Assembly: GCA_002401655.1 (NCBI GenBank)
Contig: NVTT01000030.1
Span: 30,165 to 35,352, forward strand
DNA from: Gammaproteobacteria bacterium
GTDB taxonomy: Bacteria; Pseudomonadota; Gammaproteobacteria; Enterobacterales; Kangiellaceae
Reading direction: 5' to 3'
Length of the DNA: 5,188 bases
The position numbers and the translations under genes were made by a program. Below the pieces are notes generated by a model. It saw only the letters and a program-made list of their open reading frames with translations, searched no databases and was not told where the DNA came from. Positions 1-5,188 of the stretch are shown here, piece after piece (the stretch's first letter is position 1; every line of letters begins with the position of its first letter).

Positions 1-83
1 TGCCTAAGTCTAAACCATGGCGGCCTGGCGATCCAACTATAGACATCAATCCTAAAAGAACTAAAGGTAAATCAAAAGGTTAA
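1..83 (+). CDS. C-terminal end of an unidentified protein (5' end outside window)
   Basis: An open frame enters from the left edge (first full codon at position 3) and ends at TAA 81-83, giving 26 residues. The tail is Pro-, Lys- and Arg-rich and basic, ending in KRTKGKSKG, with KPWRPGD near its start. No domain can be assigned from so little. The WRPGD motif is also found at residues 71-75 of the large protein that follows, so the two genes may be related or share a short module. The tail could also be the decayed N-terminal part of a paralogue that now stops early, or a chance open frame. The 198 bases to the next gene contain a good promoter candidate, so the two are probably transcribed separately. 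No convincing terminator follows this gene. Confidence 0.45.
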   Translation, partial: PKSKPWRPGDPTIDINPKRTKGKSKG

Positions 84-111
84 GTAACCTAATTCAAAGC
101 CAAATAGTTCT

Positions 112-142
112 CTGTCAATCGGTATTATTTACCTATTATAAT
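112..142 (+). promoter_or_regulatory. Candidate sigma-70 promoter for the large PKD/PPC gene
   Basis: A perfect TATAAT lies at 137-142. The best -35 match is CTGTCA at 112-117 (4 of 6 against TTGACA), with a 19-base spacer that is longer than ideal. Transcription would start near 149 and leave a leader of roughly 130 bases before the GTG start. The leader contains AGTATATT twice (155-162 and 168-175), possibly a regulator half-site pair or simply AT-rich sequence. The call rests on the -10 box; the -35 is uncertain. Confidence 0.45.
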
Positions 143-269
143 CTTTCTGTGTTTAGTATATTCGGTCAGTATATTTTCGAAGTACTGGTCGATTTGCGTT
201 TTTATGGCGATGAAGCGCGTATTTTGAGTTGGATTAGACTGTGAAATTAAGTCATTAAATAACAAAAAC

Positions 270-275
270 AGAGGG
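270..275 (+). promoter_or_regulatory. Ribosome binding site that fixes the GTG start at 282
   Basis: AGAGGG sits 6 bases before GTG 282. This decides the start: the frame has a stop at 225-227, there is no in-frame ATG between that stop and 282, and the first internal Met (residue 80) lies well past the signal peptide. Confidence 0.75.
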
Positions 276-281
276 TATTAC

Positions 282-3200
282 GTGACCGATTTAAAAACAA
301 AAAAAGTCAACAAAAAATTATCATCCTTGAAAAGCCTTTCGGCGGCAACCTTGCTTTGTGCAAGTTTTGGCGTAACGACGGCTCTTCAAGCTGCCGATGA
401 CAAATCATCGAGCGCTAAACCTTGGTCATCTGAAAAAGTTGTACCCAATAAAGTGAATGTTGATTTGCGCGGATTATCAAGTTCCCCTACATGGCGTCCC
501 GGCGATAGCATCAAAGATATGCCTCGAAGACGTTTCGATGCGAATTATATATTGCCATCATCACCTCGTAACCCTGTTTCTAAAGGCAGTGATAGACTGA
601 TGTCAGCACAAAATGCTGTTTCAGTTCGCTCTAATCAAAATACCCGCGCTATTGAACAACAGTTTGATGGCAGTGCGTATACTGGCGTTAATCCACCTGA
701 CACGTCGGGCGATGTTGGTTTAAACTATTACATTCAATCAATTAATGGTTCAAGTGGTTCAATCTTTACAATTTACGATAAAGAAACCGGCAACCTAGTG
801 AGTGGTCCGACTAATATGGAAACCCTAGGATCGGGTAACTGTGCCACCGGCGCGGGCGATCCCATCATTCTTTTTGATGAAATGGCTAATCGTTGGTTGT
901 TAAGTGAGTTTTCAAGTTTTGGTAATAATCTTTGTGTTTATATTTCTCAAACATCTGATCCTATAACAGGCGGTTGGTTTGCTTATTCTTTCACAGCACC
1001 AAGTTTTCCTGATTATCCTAAGTATGGTGTAGGACAAGATGCTTATTATGTTGGAACCAATGAAAATACTTCAGCGGTTTATGCACTTGAAAGAGATGCA
1101 ATGCTTGCTGGTAATGCTGCAACAATGATTAGAATTGAAACACCTGACTTAGCTGGTTTTGGTTTTCAAATGATTCCACCTGTTGATCATGATGGTGTGA
1201 ATGATATGCCCGCTGGTACGCCAGGTTACTTTGTGCGTCATCGTGATGATGAAGTTCATAACTCAGCGAGCAATAATCCTAATGAAGATTATATTGAATT
1301 ATGGGAATTTATTGCGGATTTCGATAATACCAATAACTCAACCTTCACCAAAGTAGGTGATTTTCCTATCGCTGAATTTGACTCTGATTTATGTGGTTTA
1401 ACTTCTTTTTCATGCTTTCCGCAAGCCGGTTCTAGTTCAACACTCGATCCATTACGTGAAGTGGTTATGTTCAGAGCGCAATATCGCAACTTTAATACCT
1501 ATGAAACAATCGTTGGAAATTTTGTAACGGATGTTGACGGTACCGATCATGGTGGTATTCGTTGGTTTGAACTTCGTAGAAATACCGGTGATGTTTGGCA
1601 TATAGAACAAGAAGGAACCTATTCTCCAGATAGCAAAAATCGTTGGATGGGATCGATTGCAATGGATAAAGATGGAAATATGGCTTTGGCTTACAGCTGG
1701 GCGAGTAGCACAGATTTTCCAGGTATCCGTTATACAGGTCGTTTAGCGACGGATACGTTAGGTATTATGACAGAAGCCGAAGCAATTTTAGTGGCTGGTA
1801 CTGACGGTAACTCTAGTAATCGCTGGGGTGATTACAGCCATTTATCACTTGATCCAGTTGATGAGTGTACTTTCTGGTACACCAATCAATATGGTAAAGA
1901 AAATGGTCAGTGGGGAACCCATATCTCAAGCTTCAAATTTGATTCTTGTGGTGGTGGAGCGGGTGGTAATCAAAATCCAGTGGCTTCATTTACGTCATCT
2001 TGTACGTTATTAGATTGTACGTTTGATGGAACAGGTAGCTCAGATAGTGATGGAAGTGTTGCTTCTTATTCTTGGGACTTTGGCGACGGAAGTACGGCAA
2101 CGGGCTCTAACCCAGCTTATGCTTACGCAACTGATGGAACTTATGCAGTCGCTTTAACAGTGACGGATGATCAAGGAGCAACGAATACTAATACTCAAAA
2201 TGTAACGGTTAGTACAGGCAATCAAGCGCCAGTTTCTGGATTTAGCTTTGTTGCTACAGAATTGAGTGTTGCGTTTACCGACACTAGTACTGATAGCGAT
2301 GGAACAGTTGATGTTTGGAGTTGGGACTTTGGAGATGGAAGTACTTCTTCTTCACAAAACCCCGCTAATAATTATGCAGCAGCTGGAACATATACGGTTT
2401 CGTTAACGGTTACAGATGATGCTGGCGATACAAATACATCAAATCAGTCTGTTACAGTGAATGAGGATAATATTCCGCCTATTTCAAACTTTACTTATAC
2501 TACTAACGAATTGGAAGTCACTTTTGCCGATAGCAGTAGTGATAGTGATGGAACTGTTGCATCTTGGAGTTGGGATTTTGGTGACAGCGCTTCGTCAACC
2601 AGTCAAAACCCGGTTCATGTTTACTCTTTAGGTGGAACTTATACGGTTGCATTGACAGTAACCGATGATCAAGGAACAACTAACACTAGCTCACAGTCTG
2701 TTACTGTAGAATCTGCTGGTGGTGGAACTTCTGGCGGATTTACTGAACCCAATGTTTCCCCTGGCTCTCGTGAAAACCTAGAGTTTACTATTGATGTTCC
2801 TGCGGGCGCTACGGCTCTCGATATTGATACATCAGGTGGAACCGGTGATATTACTTTAGTAGTCAACTTTGGTTCGACTCCGACAAGAAACGATAATGAT
2901 TGTATTGAGCAAGCAACTGGAAATACACATAGTTGTTCAATCACTGATCCTTCTGAAGGAACTTGGTTTATTATTGTTCGTGGTGTAGTTGCATCTAGTG
3001 GCATTCAATTAGACGCTTATTGGACTGCTGGAGAAGTAGGGAACATTGCTCCAACTTCTAATTTCAGCGTTGTTACCAGCGATTTAGAAGCAACCTTCAC
3101 TGATACAAGTATTGATAGCGACGGAACAGTAGCGAGTTACAGTTGGGACTTCGGCGATGCCAATACATCTACCGCTCAAAATCCAATCAATACTTATGCT

Positions 3201-3605
3201 TCAGCCGGAAATTATACGGTTTCTTTAACCGTAACTGATGACGAAGGTGCAACAGGCACGTCTAGTCAATCAGTCACTGTGACAGAAGCTGGAACGGTTA
3301 CAAGTGGTGGTTTCACAGAAACTGTTAGCCCAAATGGAGGTCAAATACTATCTTATACACTTGACGTACCAGCGGGTGCGACTAGCTTAGAAGTGGATAT
3401 CTCTGGTGGAACTGGTAATGCAGATTTAGCGATTAACTTTGGTTCCACACCATCTAGAAACGATAACGATTGTCTTGAAACGGGCGCAGGTAATACGCAC
3501 AACTGTACGATTACTAATCCATCTGAAGGCACTTGGTTTATCATTGTTAGAGGCGCGTCTGCTTCTACTGATGTTCAGTTAGATGCTTATTGGTATCAAA
3601 ACTAG
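282..3605 (+). CDS. Large secreted PKD- and PPC-domain protein with an unassigned N-terminal region
   Basis: A 1107-residue exported protein. Residues 1-37 form a Sec signal peptide: basic start, hydrophobic core around residues 19-35, probable cleavage after LQA. Residues 40-110 are Ser/Pro-rich and contain WRPGD (71-75) followed by PRRR (81-84). Residues 120-556 form a globular region, possibly a beta-propeller, with PPDTSGDVG (138-146) and an acidic DHDGVND (302-308) that could bind calcium. I cannot name its family. PKD domains follow at about 563-643, 647-727, 730-812 and 921-1003, each with a WDFGD core (Trp 598, 681, 764, 955). PPC domains lie at about 816-920 and 1007-1107, each with a Cys pair (874/885; 1064/1075). 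PKD and PPC domains are common accessory modules of secreted hydrolases and adhesins, but I see no protease catalytic motif here. There is no sortase, PEP-CTERM or GlyGly-CTERM tail. Release by Sec and then type II secretion is inferred from domain type only. Substrate binding or surface adhesion are possible roles. Confidence 0.93.
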   Translation: MTDLKTKKVNKKLSSLKSLSAATLLCASFGVTTALQAADDKSSSAKPWSSEKVVPNKVNVDLRGLSSSPTWRPGDSIKDMPRRRFDANYILPSSPRNPVSKGSDRLMSAQNAVSVRSNQNTRAIEQQFDGSAYTGVNPPDTSGDVGLNYYIQSINGSSGSIFTIYDKETGNLVSGPTNMETLGSGNCATGAGDPIILFDEMANRWLLSEFSSFGNNLCVYISQTSDPITGGWFAYSFTAPSFPDYPKYGVGQDAYYVGTNENTSAVYALERDAMLAGNAATMIRIETPDLAGFGFQMIPPVDHDGVNDMPAGTPGYFVRHRDDEVHNSASNNPNEDYIELWEFIADFDNTNNSTFTKVGDFPIAEFDSDLCGLTSFSCFPQAGSSSTLDPLREVVMFRAQYRNFNTYETIVGNFVTDVDGTDHGGIRWFELRRNTGDVWHIEQEGTYSPDSKNRWMGSIAMDKDGNMALAYSWASSTDFPGIRYTGRLATDTLGIMTEAEAILVAGTDGNSSNRWGDYSHLSLDPVDECTFWYTNQYGKENGQWGTHISSFKFDSCGGGAGGNQNPVASFTSSCTLLDCTFDGTGSSDSDGSVASYSWDFGDGSTATGSNPAYAYATDGTYAVALTVTDDQGATNTNTQNVTVSTGNQAPVSGFSFVATELSVAFTDTSTDSDGTVDVWSWDFGDGSTSSSQNPANNYAAAGTYTVSLTVTDDAGDTNTSNQSVTVNEDNIPPISNFTYTTNELEVTFADSSSDSDGTVASWSWDFGDSASSTSQNPVHVYSLGGTYTVALTVTDDQGTTNTSSQSVTVESAGGGTSGGFTEPNVSPGSRENLEFTIDVPAGATALDIDTSGGTGDITLVVNFGSTPTRNDNDCIEQATGNTHSCSITDPSEGTWFIIVRGVVASSGIQLDAYWTAGEVGNIAPTSNFSVVTSDLEATFTDTSIDSDGTVASYSWDFGDANTSTAQNPINTYASAGNYTVSLTVTDDEGATGTSSQSVTVTEAGTVTSGGFTETVSPNGGQILSYTLDVPAGATSLEVDISGGTGNADLAINFGSTPSRNDNDCLETGAGNTHNCTITNPSEGTWFIIVRGASASTDVQLDAYWYQN
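1968..2708 (+). repeat. Three tandem PKD-domain coding repeats
   Basis: Three in-frame copies begin at 1968, 2220 and 2469, a period of 84 then 83 codons. Each runs from an N-x-x-P start through DSDG, WDFGD and a VTDD-type strand to a final VTV. Copy 3 reads WDFGDSAS rather than the usual WDFGDGS, a mild loss in the loop after the core motif. Copy 1 alone has an extra Cys pair (574/579). Synonymous positions have diverged, so the amplification is not recent. Confidence 0.88.
2469..3602 (+). repeat. Duplicated PKD-PPC two-domain module
   Basis: Codons 730-920 (2469-3041) and 921-1107 (3042-3602) are two copies of the same PKD-then-PPC unit, 191 and 187 residues long. Matching landmarks include SGGFTE, VPAGAT, NFGSTP, RNDNDC, GNTH and PSEGTWFIIVRG, each present in both PPC copies. 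The DNA differs at many third positions, which indicates an old duplication kept under protein-level selection. The protein ends within a few residues of the second PPC domain. Confidence 0.88.
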
Positions 3606-3630
3606 TCAAGTTAATCTAAAGTAAAACAAG

Positions 3631-3658
3631 AAGGGTCAACATTGTTGGCCCTTTTTTT
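3631..3658 (+). terminator. Intrinsic terminator of the large secreted-protein gene
   Basis: A 10-bp stem pairs 3631-3640 (AAGGGTCAAC) with 3644-3653 (GTTGGCCCTT), with one T-G wobble at 3636/3648 and a three-base loop ATT. Seven T residues run from 3652 to 3658. It lies 25 bases after the stop codon at 3605, a standard rho-independent arrangement. Confidence 0.92.
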
Positions 3659-3676
3659 ATGTCCACGGATGGACTG
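3657..3676 (+). repeat. Direct repeat A, copy 1
   Basis: A 20-base block containing GTCCACGGATGGAC, identical to the copy 52 bases downstream. Its first two bases are the last two T residues of the terminator T tract, so the repeat cluster abuts the terminator exactly. Confidence 0.85.
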
Positions 3677-3693
3677 TATTCCGCAAAGAGGCA
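3676..3693 (+). repeat. Direct repeat B, copy 1
   Basis: An 18-base block, GTATTCCGCAAAGAGGCA, identical to 3778-3795. It shares one base with repeat A copy 1 and runs into the GGCA-GGGA-TGCC hairpin. Confidence 0.85.
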
Positions 3694-3708
3694 GGGATGC
3701 CGGTGCGG

Positions 3709-3728
3709 TTATGTCCACGGATGGACTG
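3709..3728 (+). repeat. Direct repeat A, copy 2
   Basis: Identical over 20 bases to 3657-3676. Here repeat A is not followed by repeat B, so the cluster is a mosaic rather than a simple tandem array. Confidence 0.85.
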
Positions 3729-3759
3729 GCAGATTACTGCTCCTGCACAAACTGCACTT

Positions 3760-3775
3760 CCTACATCCGTGTAGG
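3760..3775. repeat. Hairpin CCTACA-TCCG-TGTAGG
   Basis: A perfect 6-bp stem with a four-base loop. Its loop and closing bases are the reverse complement of those in repeat A (CACGGATG core), while the outer arms differ. Repeat B copy 2 begins two bases later. No T tract follows, so it is unlikely to be a terminator. Confidence 0.7.
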
Positions 3776-3777
3776 TC

Positions 3778-3795
3778 GTATTCCGCAAAGAGGCA
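3778..3795 (+). repeat. Direct repeat B, copy 2
   Basis: Identical over 18 bases to 3676-3693. It is followed by TGGAAAG in place of GGGATGCC, so the terminal mini-hairpin present after copy 1 is broken here. Confidence 0.85.
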
Positions 3796-3798
3796 TGG

Positions 3799-3944
3799 AA
3801 AGTTTGGCCACATGAACGTAGCGAGTGTAGAAGGGATGGTGGTACTGCGAATGTCGGTGAGTTGCCTGACACATTTTAATCAACTAATCCTTCGATTTCA
3901 GTGTAAAATAAAAACAATTTCTAAACCCCTTTGGTATCAAAAAT
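3799..3944. other. Remainder of the intergenic region before the GST gene
   Basis: Together with the terminator and repeats this completes a gene-free stretch of about 340 bases. The first half (to about 3860) has a composition like the repeats and may be degraded repeat sequence. The second half is AT-rich and is where the GST promoter should lie. I see no RNA gene and no convincing open frame. Confidence 0.5.
3904..3909 (+). promoter_or_regulatory. Weak candidate -10 box for the GST gene
   Basis: TAAAAT matches the sigma-70 -10 consensus at 5 of 6 positions and lies 35 bases before the GST start. The best -35 at usable spacing is poor (TCAACT at 3880-3885, 18-base spacer), so this is only a suggestion. 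Confidence 0.25.
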
Positions 3945-4613
3945 ATGATTACGCTTCATTATCTTGAAAACTCACGCGCTCAACGAATTCTTTGGTTATT
4001 AGAGGAGCTTGAAGTTGAATATGAAGTTAAACATTATAAGCGCGATAGCGTGACCAATTTGGCACCGAAAGAGTTAAAAGAAATTCATCCGTTAGGGAAG
4101 TCCCCTGTTATTACAGACGGTGATAGAGTGGTGGCAGAATCAGCCGTGATCACTGATTACTTGATTGATAAATTTGGCCAAGGAAAGCTAAAACCAGCCT
4201 ATGAAAGTAATGATTATTGGAAATATCAAGACAAAATGCACTATGCAGAAGGGACTATTATGTCTTTTCTTATACTATCAATGTTATTTAATAAAATAAA
4301 AGAAACACCAGTTCCATTTTTTATTAAGCCGATTGTTAAAGCGATAGCGAACAAGCCAATGGAAAGTTATGTCACGCCTAACATCAATTCGAATTTGGAT
4401 TATCTAAATGAAGAATTAGCTGATACGGGTTGGTTTGCAGGCAAAGAAATGACCGGCGCTGATTTTATGATGAGTTTTCCTTTAGAAGCTATGACATCAA
4501 AAGCAGACTTATCAAAATCACATCCAAACATTGTTAAATTTGTTAACAAAATTCATGCATTGCCAAGCTATAAACGAGCATTAGAAAAAGGCTTGCCGTA
4601 TCAGTTTTCTTAG
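3945..4613 (+). CDS. Glutathione S-transferase family protein
   Basis: A 222-residue cytosolic protein of the usual length for the GST superfamily. The thioredoxin-like N-terminal domain (about 1-80) opens with LHYLENSRAQRILWLLEEL; Ser10 is the likely catalytic residue that activates glutathione. HPLGKSPVI supplies the cis-proline (Pro54), and Glu65-Ser66 is the conserved pair that binds the gamma-glutamyl part of glutathione. The helical C-terminal domain (about 90-220) contains TGAD (170-173), the N-capping box seen across GSTs. The family conjugates glutathione to electrophiles or reduces peroxides; the substrate here cannot be read. The ATG at 3945 is well placed for the first beta strand, but no clear Shine-Dalgarno precedes it (TTTGGTATCAAAAAT), so translation may be modest. 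No terminator separates it from the next gene. Confidence 0.93.
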   Translation: MITLHYLENSRAQRILWLLEELEVEYEVKHYKRDSVTNLAPKELKEIHPLGKSPVITDGDRVVAESAVITDYLIDKFGQGKLKPAYESNDYWKYQDKMHYAEGTIMSFLILSMLFNKIKETPVPFFIKPIVKAIANKPMESYVTPNINSNLDYLNEELADTGWFAGKEMTGADFMMSFPLEAMTSKADLSKSHPNIVKFVNKIHALPSYKRALEKGLPYQFS

Positions 4614-4717
4614 CGTTTAAATATGCCTAAGAGATGAAGTCACCAAAAATAATTCAATGCTCTCATTTTAAAAGTAAATTAACTAACCTAATAATATTCA
4701 ACTATTTTGGTAACTAT

Positions 4718-5152
4718 ATGAAATTTCCATTAACCATTTTTCTATGTAGCATGTTGCTTTCCAATTCAGTTAGCGCAAAGCAATCTAATCAAGCTCAGAT
4801 TCTTGAGTCAATACACTCAATGTGGAAGGCTGTCGAGACTAACAATCTAAAATCTTACTTAAAACACATCCATCCTGACTATTCTGTTTTTGGAGAAGGC
4901 GATATTTATCTACACCAAGGAAAAGATAAAGAAGCAATTGATTATGGTGATTATTTGGGGCGGGTTCAAGGTGTTAGGACTTTTATGCATCAGCCAGTAG
5001 TGACTGTCAACGGAGATACTGCATGGGTTACCTATTATTGGAATGATGCCGGATATGGCAGTGGAAAACGTTTTACATCAAGAGGTAAGCACGGCAACCG
5101 CATGAATGGTCAGATCAGTCATAATATTGGTGAAAGTACTTTCTCAGCATAA
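4718..5152 (+). CDS. Small exported NTF2-like (SnoaL/DUF4440-type) protein
   Basis: The chosen start gives 144 residues with a clear signal peptide, MKFPLTIFLCSMLLSNSVSA, cleaved before Lys21. An upstream in-frame ATG at 4634 would put 28 mostly polar residues in front of that peptide, so it is not preferred, although neither start has a good ribosome binding site. The mature part opens with an amphipathic helix (about 25-51) and HPDYSVFGEGD, then a VNGDTAWVTYYW strand (97-108) and GKRFTSRGK (116-124), the typical order of an NTF2-like alpha-plus-beta cone. Members act as small-molecule binding proteins or enzymes of varied kinds; no activity can be assigned. The tail after SRGK has the expected length but lacks the usual GKW-x-I-x-H pattern. 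It follows the GST gene by 104 bases and may share its transcript. Confidence 0.8.
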   Translation: MKFPLTIFLCSMLLSNSVSAKQSNQAQILESIHSMWKAVETNNLKSYLKHIHPDYSVFGEGDIYLHQGKDKEAIDYGDYLGRVQGVRTFMHQPVVTVNGDTAWVTYYWNDAGYGSGKRFTSRGKHGNRMNGQISHNIGESTFSA

Positions 5153-5188
5153 TTAATATCCAGAGCTGCCTTATAGCGTTTACCTTTC

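Larger units (their letters stand above)
3657..3798. repeat. Mosaic REP-like intergenic repeat cluster of mini-hairpins
   Basis: This non-coding stretch combines two direct repeats and four small hairpins. Hairpins: GTCCA-CGGA-TGGAC at 3661-3674 and again at 3713-3726; GGCA-GGGA-TGCC at 3690-3701; CCTACA-TCCG-TGTAGG at 3760-3775, which read on the minus strand is CCTACA-CGGA-TGTAGG. All four have the form CA-NGGA-TG at the loop with different outer arms. Two composite units are visible: hairpin, a 1-2 base link, then an 18-base block ending in GGCA. In the second unit the final hairpin has lost its 3' arm (GGCA-TGGA-AAG, 3792-3802). This resembles dispersed REP-type elements; dispersal in the genome cannot be seen from one window. 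Confidence 0.75.

Noticed and set aside
77..90. Inverted repeat AGGTTA-AG-TAACCT after the upstream stop codon
   Set aside because: The loop is too short for a stable hairpin with full pairing, and no T tract follows, so it is not supported as a terminator.
204..227. Seven-codon leader peptide MAMKRVF
   Set aside because: It has no ribosome binding site and no regulatory codon run, and chance short frames are common in leaders.
282..395. Lipoprotein signal (Cys26 in the hydrophobic segment)
   Set aside because: The residues before the Cys are TLL, without the small residue at -1 that a lipobox needs. A standard signal peptidase I site follows at residue 37.
1289..1489. Minus-strand open frame inside the large gene, and a similar + strand one at 1828-2013
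   Set aside because: Both lie wholly within a well-supported coding region in other frames and show no domain or start signal.
2669..3004. Minus-strand open frame opposite the first PPC domain
   Set aside because: It resembles the minus-strand frame at 3353-3544 only because both are antisense to the duplicated PPC domain. No start signal supports either.
3657..3795. CRISPR array
   Set aside because: There are only two copies of each of two different short repeats at unequal distances, without regular spacers.
3657..3872. Open frame of 71 codons on the minus strand across the repeat cluster
   Set aside because: It encodes ASLRNT twice only because block B is duplicated. Its sense is explained by the repeats.
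3659..3967. Open frame of 102 codons on the + strand across the repeat cluster
   Set aside because: It is made largely of the repeats, overlaps the GST start in another frame, and has no ribosome binding site or recognisable protein features.
4608..4632. TCTTAG...CTAAGA inverted repeat at the GST stop codon
   Set aside because: A 6-bp AT-rich stem with a 13-base loop and no T tract on either strand.
4611..5182. TAGCGTTTA present after the GST gene and near the right edge, as possible cassette borders
   Set aside because: Shared 9-mers are expected by chance in a window of this size, and neither site shows the paired core sites of an integron attC.

Overview
The window looks like a chromosomal stretch from a Gram-negative, AT-leaning, probably marine gammaproteobacterium. 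The reasons are Sec signal peptides on two of the three complete genes, a large secreted protein built from PKD and PPC (pre-peptidase C-terminal) domains, a bacterial glutathione S-transferase, and a REP-like intergenic repeat cluster. A Kangiella-like relative is my guess from overall style, not something the sequence proves. All supported genes are on the + strand.

Layout. Positions 1-83 hold the last 26 codons of a gene that begins outside the window. An AT-rich leader (84-281) carries a perfect TATAAT box and an AGAGGG ribosome binding site. Positions 282-3605 encode a 1107-residue exported protein. It has a signal peptide, an N-terminal region of about 520 residues that I cannot assign to a named family, three tandem PKD domains, a PPC domain, a fourth PKD domain and a second PPC domain. 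A strong intrinsic terminator follows at 3631-3658. Positions 3657-3798 are a mosaic of short repeats and mini-hairpins that begins inside the terminator's T tract. Positions 3945-4613 encode a GST-family protein, and 4718-5152 encode a small exported NTF2-like (SnoaL/DUF4440-type) protein. The last 36 bases hold nothing I can identify.

How the genes relate. The large secreted protein is a monocistronic unit closed by its own terminator. The GST and NTF2-like genes lie beyond the repeats in the same direction, 104 bases apart, and could be co-transcribed, but nothing ties their functions together. I see no complete multi-gene system. The points most worth a second look are the large protein's unassigned N-terminal region with adhesion or substrate-binding type domains and no recognisable catalytic domain, a WRPGD motif shared between its N-terminus and the tail of the upstream gene, and a repeat family whose hairpins all have the form CA-NGGA-TG.
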